A DNA stretch of 64,000 bases, taken from the NCBI RefSeq assembly GCF_900637305.1, contig NZ_LR134365.1, positions 1,295,501 to 1,359,500 on the forward strand. The letters run 5' to 3'. The stretch comes from Cardiobacterium hominis (GTDB lineage Bacteria; Pseudomonadota; Gammaproteobacteria; Cardiobacteriales; Cardiobacteriaceae). The position numbers and the translations under genes were made by a program. A model generated the notes under the pieces. The model did no database searches and was not told the DNA's origin. It was given only the letters and a program-made list of their open reading frames with translations. Shown in pieces: positions 36,099-44,794 of this stretch; position 1 is the first letter of the stretch, and every line of letters starts with the position of its first letter.

Positions 36099-37409
36099 AT
36101 GAACAGGCAAACGCCGCCCGTTGCCGCGGCACATCTGGATGAGGAAGCGCAACACGAAGTTACCCGCCTCTGCGTGCAGTCGGCGCTGTTGCTGCTGCAA
36201 TACGGCGCGGAGAGCAATCTGGTGGTCGGGGTTTCGACGCGGCTCGGCTATGCCCTCGGCGCGACGCGGGTGGAATGCACGCTTACCGCCAATTCGATTG
36301 TCTTGACGACGGTTTTTGACCGCTATTGCATCACCACCGCGCGGCGCAATGTGGACCGCGGCGTCAATATGACGGTGGTCAGCAGCGTGCAGCGCATCAT
36401 GCTCGCCGCCGAGGAAGGGCGGCTTGACCGCGTTGGCGTGCATGAAGCGCTGGAGGCGGTGCAGCAGCGGACGCAGGTGTATCCGCCGTGGCTGGTGCTG
36501 GTGATGGTCGCGCTGTCCTGCGCCTGCTTTGCCCGCCTCTCCGGTGCGGACTGGCCGGTGTGCGCGCTCACTTTTGCCGCCAGCGTCTGCGGGATGCGGG
36601 TGCGGCAATGGCTCGGCGGCCTGCATTTCAATGCGATGCTGGTGTTTATGGCGACGGCGTTTGTTACCAGTCTCATCGCCGGGCTGGGGCTGCGTTTTCA
36701 GGTGGGCAACGACGCCCATATTGCGATGGCGTCTGCGGTGTTGATGCTCGTCCCCGGTTTTCCGCTGATCAATTCGCTTTCGGATGTGCTCAAGGGCTTC
36801 ATGAATATGGGCATCGGCCGCTGGGCGCTGGCGACGGTACTGACGCTTGGCTCGTCGCTCGGTATTGTCATGGCGCTTGCCGTGCTGGGTATTGATAACT
36901 GGAGCAGTACGGCGGTGGCGCGTCCGGCGTTGCGTGCGCTGCTTGATGCCGCATGGTTGTTGGCGAACGATTGGTTTTTTGCCGCCATTCCGGCGGTCGG
37001 TTTTGCGCTTTTGTTTAATGTGCCGCCGCGCGCGCTCAAATTCTGCGCGGCGCTGGGCGCGCTCGGCCACGGCACGGCGACGCTATTGAAGCTCGCGCAG
37101 GTAACGCCGGTTTTTGCGACGTTTTTTGCCGCCGCCCTCGTTGGCTCGCTCGGCGTCTGGCTGGCGCAGCGTTATCACCGCGCGCATCCGAAGGTGTTTA
37201 CCGTTGCCGCCGTCATCCCGATGTTCCCCGGCATTCCCGCGTACAAGGCGATGCTGGCGCTGGTACTCATTGAGAAGGAAGGCTATTCGCCGGAGCGCTT
37301 CGCGGTGATGGTCGATCAGTTCGTGCAGACGGGCTTTTTGCTGTCGGCGCTGGTCTTTGGCCTCGCCCTGCCGGGGCTGCTATTTTACCGGCAGAAGCCG
37401 GTGGTTTGA
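36099..37409 (+). CDS. ThrE-type threonine/serine exporter
   Basis: The 436-residue protein combines the N-terminal DUF1212 domain (residues 15-280) with the DUF3815 domain at the C-terminus, giving about ten membrane helices. Signatures include LLLLQYGAESNLVV at the N-terminus, VPGFPLINSLSDVL in the middle and VIPMFPGIPAYKAM near the end. Fused ThrE proteins export threonine and serine. The gene is followed by an SLC13 carrier after 27 nt; a common promoter is possible. Substrate is inferred from family. Confidence 0.85.
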   Translation: MNRQTPPVAAAHLDEEAQHEVTRLCVQSALLLLQYGAESNLVVGVSTRLGYALGATRVECTLTANSIVLTTVFDRYCITTARRNVDRGVNMTVVSSVQRIMLAAEEGRLDRVGVHEALEAVQQRTQVYPPWLVLVMVALSCACFARLSGADWPVCALTFAASVCGMRVRQWLGGLHFNAMLVFMATAFVTSLIAGLGLRFQVGNDAHIAMASAVLMLVPGFPLINSLSDVLKGFMNMGIGRWALATVLTLGSSLGIVMALAVLGIDNWSSTAVARPALRALLDAAWLLANDWFFAAIPAVGFALLFNVPPRALKFCAALGALGHGTATLLKLAQVTPVFATFFAAALVGSLGVWLAQRYHRAHPKVFTVAAVIPMFPGIPAYKAMLALVLIEKEGYSPERFAVMVDQFVQTGFLLSALVFGLALPGLLFYRQKPVV

Positions 37410-37436
37410 TTTTTTAACCTGATAAAAGAGGCAATT

Positions 37437-38993
37437 ATGCAAGAGACAAAACCCGGCCACACGTCGCGCTGGCGTGCGTTCGTATCACGTTGCCGCGAAC
37501 GTTGCCGCAAACTCGTCCATGACGCGCGGGCGTCTGCCGTCGCCAGTTGGCACGCATTCGTGGCGCGCTGCCGCAGGCTTCCCCGTGATACGGCAGTCTA
37601 TATCGCCACCACCTGGCGCGCGCTGTCGCCGGAAAGCCGCAAGAAAATCAAACAGGCCATCGCCGCCTTCGTCATTTCCGTTGTTCTCGCGCTCGTGGTC
37701 GCGGGCGAGGGCTTCAGCTACGCGCAATATTGCACGCTGTTTCTGCTCTTTTTCGCCATCCAGCTCTGGATTACCGAAGCGGCGCCGCCGTTTGCCGTCG
37801 GCGTTTTCATCGTCGGCTTCCTCGTCTATGCGCTCGGCAATGCGGACGGCATTGACGTCGGCCAGTATGTGAAAACCTGGTCGGACGGCATCATCATCCT
37901 CTTTCTCGGCGGCTTCTTCCTCGCCGAAGGGATGCAGAAAACCCGCCTGGATTACAAGCTGCTGCAAAAGCTGCTGCCGCGTTTCGGCCAGCAGGCGCGC
38001 TATATCCTCCTCGGCCTGATGCTCACCACCGCCTGCATTTCAATGCTGATGAGCAACACCGCCACCACCGCGATGATGATTGCCACCGCCGCGCCGCTCT
38101 ATACCAACAGCAAGGGCAGTTTTTCGCGCGCGCTGTTGCTCGGCATTCCGGCGGCGGCGTCCATCGGCGGCATGGGCACGATTATCGGCTCGCCGCCGAA
38201 CGCGATTACCGTCGGCGCGCTGGCCAAACAGGGCATACATGTCGGCTTTCTTGACTGGATGATTGTCGGCATGCCGCTCGCCATCATCCTTACCCTCGTT
38301 TTTTGGCGCATCCTCGTCAGCGCCTACAAAATCGGCAAAGATCCGCTCGACACCAGCTTCCTCACCGCACCCAGCGATGAGGCGCCCGCGGTGAATGCCC
38401 TGCAAGAGCAAATCATGATAGCCATCCTCGTCCTGACCCTGTTCTTCTGGATGCTGGGCAAACAGCTTTTTGGCATCCCGACTGCCGCCGTCTCCGGCAT
38501 TCCCATCGCCGGGCTGACGCTTACCGGTATTTTGACCGGCAAAGACGTGCGCGCCCTGCCGTGGGACACGCTGATGCTGGTCGCAGGCGGTCTCGCGCTC
38601 GGCCTTGCCATCGAAGAGCAGCACCTCGCCACCTATTACGTGGAAAAATTGAAGCACGTGCAGATTGACTACACCGTACTCGTCGTCCTCTTTGCGCTGA
38701 TTACCGTCAGCCTGTCGAACTTCATGAGCAACACCGCGGCGACCGCCATCCTCATCCCGGTCGCGCTTTCCTCGACCGCGCTCATTGGCGACCACAACCC
38801 GATTGCGCTGCCGCTGATTATCGGCCTGTCGGCATCGTGCGCGCTGTTCCTGCCGGTCTCCACCCCGCCGAACGCCATTGCCTACAGCACCGGCCTGCTC
38901 AAGCAGTCTGAATTCCGCCTGGGCGGCGTGAGCGTTGGCCTGATTGGCCCGGCACTCATCATCCTCTGGGTGCTGATGACAAACGGCAGCTAA
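37437..38993 (+). CDS. SLC13/DASS-family anion:Na+ symporter
   Basis: The 518-residue carrier has about 11-12 helices. Both family hairpin motifs are visible as SNTATTAMM and SNTAATAIL, the two SNT substrate/sodium sites. VSTPPNAIAYSTG near the end is the SLC13 signature. Such carriers take up di- or tricarboxylates or sulfate. An Arg-rich hydrophilic N-terminal extension of about 75 residues precedes the first helix, longer than in most members. AAGAGGC lies upstream of the ATG. A terminator ends the transcript. Confidence 0.88.
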   Translation: MQETKPGHTSRWRAFVSRCRERCRKLVHDARASAVASWHAFVARCRRLPRDTAVYIATTWRALSPESRKKIKQAIAAFVISVVLALVVAGEGFSYAQYCTLFLLFFAIQLWITEAAPPFAVGVFIVGFLVYALGNADGIDVGQYVKTWSDGIIILFLGGFFLAEGMQKTRLDYKLLQKLLPRFGQQARYILLGLMLTTACISMLMSNTATTAMMIATAAPLYTNSKGSFSRALLLGIPAAASIGGMGTIIGSPPNAITVGALAKQGIHVGFLDWMIVGMPLAIILTLVFWRILVSAYKIGKDPLDTSFLTAPSDEAPAVNALQEQIMIAILVLTLFFWMLGKQLFGIPTAAVSGIPIAGLTLTGILTGKDVRALPWDTLMLVAGGLALGLAIEEQHLATYYVEKLKHVQIDYTVLVVLFALITVSLSNFMSNTAATAILIPVALSSTALIGDHNPIALPLIIGLSASCALFLPVSTPPNAIAYSTGLLKQSEFRLGGVSVGLIGPALIILWVLMTNGS

Positions 38994-39009
38994 GACCCAC
39001 GAGCAAAGC

Positions 39010-39036
39010 AAAAACCCCGCTGATGCGGGGTTTTTT
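39010..39036 (+). terminator. Intrinsic terminator after the SLC13 gene
   Basis: AAAAACCCCGC, loop TGAT, GCGGGGTTTTTT. Confidence 0.9.
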
Positions 39037-39203
39037 GTCTATCGTCGGTTTTTAGGGATGCGGAAAACGCGGCAGGATAGCGGTTATCGCGGGGCGGTGC
39101 CATAGCGTGATTTGATGATGTCCGTGTTGTCAGCCGCGCGGCTTAGCAATATCCATGCCAATGCGGTAAACTGCGCGGTATAATTCATCATAGAGGCTTG
39201 TTC

Positions 39204-39641
39204 ATGACGTATTTGACCTGGAAGGCGCTGCATATTATCGGTATGGTGTGCTGGTTTGCCGCGCTGTTTTATTTGCCGCGGTTGTATGTTTATCACGCGA
39301 TGGCGCAGGATGACGGCGAGGAAGCTACGATGCGCCGCTTCTGCGTGATGGAGCGCAAGCTATACATCATGGGGCATATCGGCATGGGGCTGACGCTCGT
39401 CTTTGGCGGGCTGCTGCTCTGGGCAGGCGGCTGGGCGTTCTTGAAGGGGCAGGGCTGGCTGCACGCAAAGCTGGTTTTGGTCGCGGGGCTGGTGGCGTAT
39501 CAGGTTTTTTGCGGGCGCATCAACCGCACGTTTGCCGCGGGACGCAACCGCCGCAGTCATGTGTTTTATCGTTTTTTTAATGAGGTGCCGAGCGTGGCGC
39601 TGATTGGCATTGTCCTGTTGGCGTCGCTCAAGCCGTTTTGA
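39204..39641 (+). CDS. hemJ: Protoporphyrinogen IX oxidase HemJ
   Basis: The 145-residue membrane protein has four predicted helices. The conserved His and Arg lie in WKALHIIGMVCWFAALFYLPRLYVY, and a Lys in WLHAKL matches the essential HemJ Lys. HemJ oxidises protoporphyrinogen IX in haem synthesis where HemG and HemY are absent. The ATG at 39204 is chosen over a TTG two codons earlier. A TATAAT at 39179-39184 may be its -10 box. It is followed after 9 nt by ubiG. Confidence 0.85.
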   Translation: MTYLTWKALHIIGMVCWFAALFYLPRLYVYHAMAQDDGEEATMRRFCVMERKLYIMGHIGMGLTLVFGGLLLWAGGWAFLKGQGWLHAKLVLVAGLVAYQVFCGRINRTFAAGRNRRSHVFYRFFNEVPSVALIGIVLLASLKPF

Positions 39642-39650
39642 GGAGGTTTT

Positions 39651-40346
39651 ATGGTTTCTGCTCCGCTTTCCGCCGATATTGGCAGTTTTCAGCAGCACGG
39701 CAGCGCGTTTTGGGATGTGCAGGGGCCGTACCGCACGCTGCATCAGATTAATCCCGCGCGTTTGCAGTTCGTGGAGCGTTTTGTGGTGTTGTCGGGCTTG
39801 CGCGTGCTGGATGTGGGCTGTGGCGGCGGTATTTTGAGCGAGGCGCTGGCGGAACGCGGCGCGTCGGTGCTGGGTATTGATCTTGCAGAGAGCGCGTTGC
39901 AGGCGGCGGAAGCGCACCGCGCCGGGCAGGCGGTCGAATACCGGCTGGAGTCCAGCCGCGAGACGGCGGCGCGCGGCGAGGTGTTTGACGTGGTTACATG
40001 TATGGAGATGCTGGAGCATGTCGCCGATCCGGCGGCGGTCTTGCGCGATATTCACGCGCTGTTGAAACCGGGCGGTTGGGCGTTTTTTTCGACGATTAAC
40101 CGCACGTTTAAAGCCCGCCTCGGCGCGGTTTATGCTGCCGAATACCTGCTGCATCTCGTGCCGCAGGGCACGCATCAATACGACTGGTTTATCAAGCCGG
40201 CGGAGCTCTCGCGCATGGCGGAACGCGCCGGGCTCACGCCTGTCGCCTTCTGTGGCATGGATTATTTGCCGCTGCGGCAATCGGCGTGCCTCTCGCGCAA
40301 TCTCGACATCAATTATTTGTTCGCCGCGCGCAGGGAGGCGGCATGA
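39651..40346 (+). CDS. ubiG: Ubiquinone biosynthesis O-methyltransferase UbiG
   Basis: The 231-residue SAM-dependent methyltransferase acts twice in ubiquinone synthesis. The SAM motif LDVGCGGGILSEALA, acidic IDLAES and post-motif EMLEHVADP are present. HQYDWFIKPAEL near the C-terminus is typical of UbiG. AGGAGG precedes the start. The last codons overlap the next gene by 4 nt. Confidence 0.93.
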   Translation: MVSAPLSADIGSFQQHGSAFWDVQGPYRTLHQINPARLQFVERFVVLSGLRVLDVGCGGGILSEALAERGASVLGIDLAESALQAAEAHRAGQAVEYRLESSRETAARGEVFDVVTCMEMLEHVADPAAVLRDIHALLKPGGWAFFSTINRTFKARLGAVYAAEYLLHLVPQGTHQYDWFIKPAELSRMAERAGLTPVAFCGMDYLPLRQSACLSRNLDINYLFAARREAA

Positions 40347-41014
40347 GTGCGCCGTATCAGGCGGTGTGGTTCGATTTGGACGGCACGCTGCTCGACACCG
40401 CCCCCGACCTCATCGCTGCGGTCAATCGCGCGCTGGTGCAGCATGGTCACGCCCCCGCGCCGCCGGAAGTCATCTTGCCTTATGCCGGGCATGGTTCGCG
40501 CGCGATGCTGATGCACGCCCTTGCCGCCGCCGCGGATGATCCGCGCCTGCCCGCCTTGCAGGAGGCGTTTTATGCCGATTATTTACAGCATATTGCCGAC
40601 CACACCCGCTGGTTCCCCGGCATGGAAGATTTGCTGGCGGCGCTGGAGGCGCGCGGCGTGCTGTGGGGCGTGGTGACCAACAAGCTGGAGCGCTTCACTT
40701 ATGCCATCGCCCGTCATTTTGGTTTTGAGTTGCGCGCGGCGGCGCTGGTTTGCGGCGATACGCTGGCAGTCGGCAAACCTGACCCGGCGCCGCTCGTCTA
40801 TGCCTGTTCGCTGGCGGGGGTGCGGCCGGAGCGCTGCATCATGATTGGCGACAGCAACGCCGACGTGCAGGCCGCCAGCCGCGCCGGCATGCCGTCGATT
40901 TACTGTGATTATGGCTACACCAGCCGCGCCGAACTTACCGCCGCTGACCGCCCGCTGGCGTTCGTGCCGGATGTCGCCGCGCTGCGTCCTTATCTTTTGG
41001 GAGTTGAACCATGA
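40343..41014 (+). CDS. HAD phosphatase (MupP or Gph)
   Basis: The 223-residue HAD hydrolase has motif I DLDGTLLDT at residues 11-19, motif II VVTNK, and motif III/IV GKPDPAPL and GDSNADVQAA. It could be phosphoglycolate phosphatase (Gph) or MupP, the N-acetylmuramate-6-phosphate phosphatase of the peptidoglycan recycling route. The context ubiG, this gene, then a YciK-like SDR is that of pseudomonad mupP, which favours MupP. The two cannot be told apart by motif alone. Confidence 0.85.
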   Translation: MSAPYQAVWFDLDGTLLDTAPDLIAAVNRALVQHGHAPAPPEVILPYAGHGSRAMLMHALAAAADDPRLPALQEAFYADYLQHIADHTRWFPGMEDLLAALEARGVLWGVVTNKLERFTYAIARHFGFELRAAALVCGDTLAVGKPDPAPLVYACSLAGVRPERCIMIGDSNADVQAASRAGMPSIYCDYGYTSRAELTAADRPLAFVPDVAALRPYLLGVEP

Positions 41015-41691
41015 AAACCATCCTCCTCACCGGCGCCTGCGGCGGTATCGGTCAGGCGCTCGCCCGCGCGCTGGACGCCGAAGGCTATCACCTGCTGCTG
41101 CTTGACCTTGACCCGCTCTCGCTGGAAGCGCTGGACGGCGAATTGCGCGGCGACCACACGCTAGTGCCGTTTGACCTGTGGCGCAGCGGCTACGACGCCT
41201 ACACCCGCCTCGCCAAAATGATTGCGGAAGACCACGGCAAACTGGACGCGCAGATTCATCTGGCGGCGGTTTGCGGTGGCCTGCGCCCGCTCATTCACGA
41301 CGCGCCGGAAAGCTGGCTGCAAGGGCTGCAAGTGAACCTGACCGCGCCGCTGTGGCTGTTCCAGACGCAGCGTGAACTGCTGGAGGCAGGCACCAACCCG
41401 CGCGTCATCTTCAGTCTGCACAGCCAGCACCGCGTGCAAAGCGCCTACTGGCACAGCTATGGCGTCGCCCAGGCGGCGCTGGAAAAACTCATCGCCACCC
41501 TGCACGCGGAAAAACACGCCTATCCGGCGATTGGCTTTGCCACCGTGGACCCCGGCTGGGTGGATACCCCCTTGAGCCGCGCCGTCTACCCCGCTGGACA
41601 GGCGCATTGGCGCGCTGCTGAAGCGGCGGTGCCGCTCTATCTGGACGCCCTGCGCGGCAACCCTGAACCGCTGGAACAACACCACGCATGA
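41011..41691 (+). CDS. Short-chain dehydrogenase, YciK-like, with altered active site
   Basis: The 226-residue Rossmann protein has the N-terminal TGACGGIGQALA cofactor motif and VNLTAPLWLF in the middle. At the catalytic place, where relatives have YxxxK, the sequence reads YGVAQ, so the Lys is replaced by Gln. A preceding Ser (FSLHSQH) may be the SDR Ser. It overlaps the phosphatase by 4 nt and kdsD by 4 nt. Activity as a dehydrogenase is doubtful. Confidence 0.8.
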   Translation: MKTILLTGACGGIGQALARALDAEGYHLLLLDLDPLSLEALDGELRGDHTLVPFDLWRSGYDAYTRLAKMIAEDHGKLDAQIHLAAVCGGLRPLIHDAPESWLQGLQVNLTAPLWLFQTQRELLEAGTNPRVIFSLHSQHRVQSAYWHSYGVAQAALEKLIATLHAEKHAYPAIGFATVDPGWVDTPLSRAVYPAGQAHWRAAEAAVPLYLDALRGNPEPLEQHHA

Positions 41692-42653
41692 AGAACGACA
41701 CCCGCCTTGCCCACGCCCGCGACGTCTTGCGCCTCGAAGCTGACGCCGTGCGCGCGCAGATTGACCACCTCGGCGCACCCTTCCTCGCCGCCTGCGAGCT
41801 GCTGCTCGCCACGCGCGGCCACGTCATCGTTACCGGCCTCGGCAAATCCGGACATATCGGCGAAAAAATCGCGGCGACGCTCGCCAGCACCGGCACGCCC
41901 GCCTTCTTCGTCCACGCCGCCGAAGCCGGACACGGCGACCTCGGCATGATTACCGCCGACGACACCATCCTCGCCATCTCCTACTCCGGCGAAAGCCAGG
42001 AAATCCTGATGATGCTGCCCATCGTGCGCGCCCTGGGCGTAAAAACCATCGCCCTCACCGGCCGCCCGCAGTCGAGCATGGCGCAACAGGCCGACCTGCA
42101 CCTGCCCGTCGTCGTCGCAAAAGAAGCCTGCCCGCTCGGCCTCGCGCCGACCACCAGCACCACCGCGACCCTGGCGCTTGGCGACGCGCTTGCCATCACC
42201 CTGATGCAGGCGCGGCAATTCAATGAACAGGACTTTGCCCGCTCGCATCCTTACGGCAGATTAGGGCGGCGCCTGATGACCAAAGTCGGCGACGTCATGC
42301 GCCGCGACGCCGCCGTGCCGCAAGTGGCGCGCGACGCCAGCGTACAAACCGCGCTCTTCCAAATCACCGACAAAGGGCTGGGCGTCACACTGGTCAGCGA
42401 CGGCGACCGCCTGCTCGGCATCTTCACCGACGGCGACCTGCGCCGCGCGCTGGAAAAATACCCCGACGCCTTACAACGCCCCATCGCCGAAGTGATGACT
42501 CGCGCGCCCCAAACCACCGCGCCCACCGTGCTCGCCGCCGAAGCACTACAACACATGGAAGCGCGCCACATCACCGCGCTGCCGGTACTGGACGGCGAGC
42601 GCATCGCCGGCATCATCCACATCCATGACCTGTTGCGGGCGGGAGTCGCGTGA
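41688..42653 (+). CDS. kdsD: Arabinose-5-phosphate isomerase KdsD
   Basis: The 321-residue enzyme has an N-terminal SIS domain (GLGKSGHIGEKIAATLASTG, and SYSGESQEIL) and two C-terminal CBS domains from about residue 205. It converts ribulose-5-phosphate to arabinose-5-phosphate for Kdo and LPS core. The motif AHxGDLG at AGHGDLGMI fits. GutQ is a paralogue, but the link to lptCAB makes KdsD more likely. kdsC, the usual next gene, is missing; a repeat-filled gap follows. Confidence 0.92.
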   Translation: MKNDTRLAHARDVLRLEADAVRAQIDHLGAPFLAACELLLATRGHVIVTGLGKSGHIGEKIAATLASTGTPAFFVHAAEAGHGDLGMITADDTILAISYSGESQEILMMLPIVRALGVKTIALTGRPQSSMAQQADLHLPVVVAKEACPLGLAPTTSTTATLALGDALAITLMQARQFNEQDFARSHPYGRLGRRLMTKVGDVMRRDAAVPQVARDASVQTALFQITDKGLGVTLVSDGDRLLGIFTDGDLRRALEKYPDALQRPIAEVMTRAPQTTAPTVLAAEALQHMEARHITALPVLDGERIAGIIHIHDLLRAGVA

Positions 42654-42660
42654 TGGCATT

Positions 42661-42767
42661 TATAGCAATCCACGCAAAGCCCTGTACGGTGTTGCGCCGC
42701 CTCGCCGTACAAAAGCGTACTGTCTTCGGCGGCGCGCCTTGTACAGAACCTTGCGTGTATCGCTATA
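42661..42767. mobile_element. MITE-like element with TATAGC termini (107 bp)
   Basis: The inverted ends begin TATAGC and share CACGCAA and CTGTAC over about 27 bp with some mismatches. The centre contains GTACGGTGTTGCGCCGCC and GTACTGTCTTCGGCGGC, closely resembling a short repeat family common in Neisseria genomes. No ORF. It shares its end and size with the element at 25893-25997. Confidence 0.65.
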
Positions 42768-42768
42768 C

Positions 42769-42892
42769 ATACGCCACGAGCGCTCACCTGTATGTAAAAA
42801 GAAAGATCATAGGGTGCGCCTTGGCGCACCGCCTGCCGCATATCGCAAGCGTCATCCGCTGCCCCTCCCCCACAGGGAGAGGGAGCCTATGG
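42769..42892. repeat. Cluster of three dispersed hairpin repeats between kdsD and lptC
   Basis: After the 107-bp element come ACATACGCCACGAGCGCTCACC...TGTATGT (related to the palindrome at 61454-61490), then AGGGTGCGCCTTGGCGCACC (related to 448-521), then CCCTCCCCCACAGGGAGAGGGAG (the CCCTCTCCC family). No gene is present between 42654 and 42909. Confidence 0.6.
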
Positions 42893-42909
42893 ATCGCGGA
42901 GGCGCGCCC

Positions 42910-43449
42910 ATGAACCGCCGCAATCTCCTCTGGATTGCCGCAGCCGCCATCGTCGCCCTGTGGTGGTGGCAGCGCGAAAACCGCGGTGCCGTCCTGCCCC
43001 TTGCCGAAGACCCGGTGCGCCTGTCGCTCACCAACAGCACCCTCTACCAATACGACGCCGACGGCGCACAAGTGAGCGTGCTGCACAGCCCGCAGGCCGA
43101 ACACCTGAAAAACGGCGAAGACCGCCTGGACCAGCCCGAAATGCGCGTCCGCCTGAAAAACGGCGAACGCAGCCTGCGCGCGGCATTGGCCGAACGCAAC
43201 GCCGCCAAAAACCGCATCACCCTGAGCGGCGGCGTCGTCGGCGAACAGACAAGCGGTACGCACCACTACCACGTCACCACCGCGAGCCTGCACTACCACC
43301 CCGAACAACAGCAAGCCGAAACCGCCGACCCGATAACCCTTACCAGCGAAACCAGCCGCACCGAAGCCATCGGCGCGCGCTGGGACATGAACACCAACCA
43401 CTTCACCCTCGACCACAACCTCAAGAGTACCTATGAACCTGCGCCCTAA
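42910..43449 (+). CDS. lptC: LPS export periplasmic protein LptC
   Basis: The 179-residue protein has a single N-terminal membrane anchor (LLWIAAAAIVALWWW) and a periplasmic beta-jellyroll (OstA-like) domain, e.g. NSTLYQYDADGAQVSVLHSPQAEHL. LptC bridges LptB2FG with LptA. Start is the ATG at 42910 with GGAGG 7 nt upstream; an in-frame ATG seven codons earlier lacks such a site. The end overlaps lptA. Confidence 0.88.
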   Translation: MNRRNLLWIAAAAIVALWWWQRENRGAVLPLAEDPVRLSLTNSTLYQYDADGAQVSVLHSPQAEHLKNGEDRLDQPEMRVRLKNGERSLRAALAERNAAKNRITLSGGVVGEQTSGTHHYHVTTASLHYHPEQQQAETADPITLTSETSRTEAIGARWDMNTNHFTLDHNLKSTYEPAP

Positions 43450-43915
43450 ACACCTCGCACTCGCGCTCCTTGCTGCTGCCACCGCCGTCGTCGCCCAAAA
43501 CAAAACCACCAACAACCCGCAACAACTGCCGATTAACCTCAAGGCAGACAGCGGCGAATACGACGCCAACGCCGGCATTGCCACCTACACCGGCAACGTC
43601 GTCGTCACCCAGGGCGAAATGAACCTCAAGGGCGACAAAATCGTCATCCGCCTGCAAGAAGGCAAAATCCACAGCATCGAAAGCTGGGGCAAACCGACCA
43701 CCTTCCACTACGTCCCCGCCAAAGAACCGCCGATTGATGGCAGCGGCCAATACATGAAATACACCGTGCCGACCTCCACCGTCGAAATCGACAAAAACGC
43801 CCACGTCAAACAAGACAAAAACGAAACCCGCGCCGACCACATCACCTACGACCTCAAACGCGAACACGTCACCGGCCGCGGCGTGAACATGACCTTCCAG
43901 CCGAAGACAAAATGA
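43433..43915 (+). CDS. lptA: LPS transport periplasmic protein LptA
   Basis: The 160-residue protein has a signal peptide (hydrophobic residues 8-20, cleavage after VVA). The OstA domain follows with GEYDANAGIATYTGNVVVTQGEMNLKGDKI, the core pattern of LptA. It forms the periplasmic bridge for LPS between LptC and LptD. It overlaps lptC by 17 nt. A repeat (43946-44008) separates it from lptB. Confidence 0.9.
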   Translation: MNLRPKHLALALLAAATAVVAQNKTTNNPQQLPINLKADSGEYDANAGIATYTGNVVVTQGEMNLKGDKIVIRLQEGKIHSIESWGKPTTFHYVPAKEPPIDGSGQYMKYTVPTSTVEIDKNAHVKQDKNETRADHITYDLKREHVTGRGVNMTFQPKTK

Positions 43916-43945
43916 ACGACGAATCAAAAATCTGCCGCTGAAAAA

Positions 43946-44008
43946 GCCCCTCTCCCTCTGGGACAAGCATTGCTCGCGAAGCGAGAGAGGGGTTGGGGTG
44001 AGGGCAGC
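43946..44008. repeat. Dispersed CCCTCTCCC...GAGAGGGG hairpin repeat
   Basis: This copy matches the unit at 4999-5083 at both ends (GCCCCTCTCCC and GAGAGGGGTTGGGGTGAGGGCAG) with a shorter loop. It sits between lptA and lptB within the operon. Confidence 0.65.
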
Positions 44009-44056
44009 CACAGCGTTGCCACCGCCAAAGCCTATACCCACAAGCCAAACCAAACC

Positions 44057-44779
44057 ATGCTCATCGCCGAACACCTCGAAAAAAACTACCGCAAACGCCG
44101 CGTCGTCAAAGACGCCAGCTACCAAGTGGACGCCGCACAAGTCGTCGGCCTGCTCGGCCCGAACGGCGCGGGCAAAACCACCAGCTTCTACATGACCATC
44201 GGCCTCGTCCGCCCCGACCGTGGCCGCATCCTCCTGGACGGCCAAGACATCACCGCGCTGCCCGTGCACCGCCGCGCCCAGCTCGGCCTCTCCTACCTGC
44301 CGCAAGAAGCCAGCGTCTTTCGCAAACTCAGCGTGCGCGACAACATCCTCGCCATCCTCGAACTCGCCACCGACCTCAACAAAACCGAACGCGAAGCGCG
44401 CGCGCACGAACTCATGCAAGACCTCGGCATCGCCGACCGCGCCGACACCCTCGGCCAAAGCCTCTCCGGCGGCGAGCGCCGAAGATGCGAAATCGCGCGC
44501 ACCCTCGCCTGCAACCCGCGCTACATCCTCCTAGACGAACCCTTCGCCGGCGTGGACCCTATCGCCGTCGGCGACATCAGAAACATCATCACCCACCTCA
44601 CCGATCGCGGCATCGGCGTACTCATCACCGACCACAACGTGCGCGAAACCCTAAAAAGCTGCGACCGCGCCTACATCCTCTCCGACGGCGCCATCATCGC
44701 CGAAGGCAGCCCTGCCGAAATCGTCGCGCACGAAGAAGCGCGGCGGGTGTACCTCGGCGAAGACTTCACCCTCAACTAA
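44057..44779 (+). CDS. lptB: LPS export ABC transporter ATPase LptB
   Basis: The 240-residue ABC ATPase has Walker A GPNGAGKTT, Q-loop region, signature LSGGERRRCEIAR and Walker B YILLDEPFAGVDP. The switch His is in ITDHNV. It powers LptFG (8.3-10.4 kb). Start ATG at 44057 matches the known N-terminus (LIAEHLEKNY); the open frame upstream runs through the repeat. Followed by rpoN 15 nt later. Confidence 0.94.
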   Translation: MLIAEHLEKNYRKRRVVKDASYQVDAAQVVGLLGPNGAGKTTSFYMTIGLVRPDRGRILLDGQDITALPVHRRAQLGLSYLPQEASVFRKLSVRDNILAILELATDLNKTEREARAHELMQDLGIADRADTLGQSLSGGERRRCEIARTLACNPRYILLDEPFAGVDPIAVGDIRNIITHLTDRGIGVLITDHNVRETLKSCDRAYILSDGAIIAEGSPAEIVAHEEARRVYLGEDFTLN

Positions 44780-44794
44780 CCCGGCATAAGGAAC

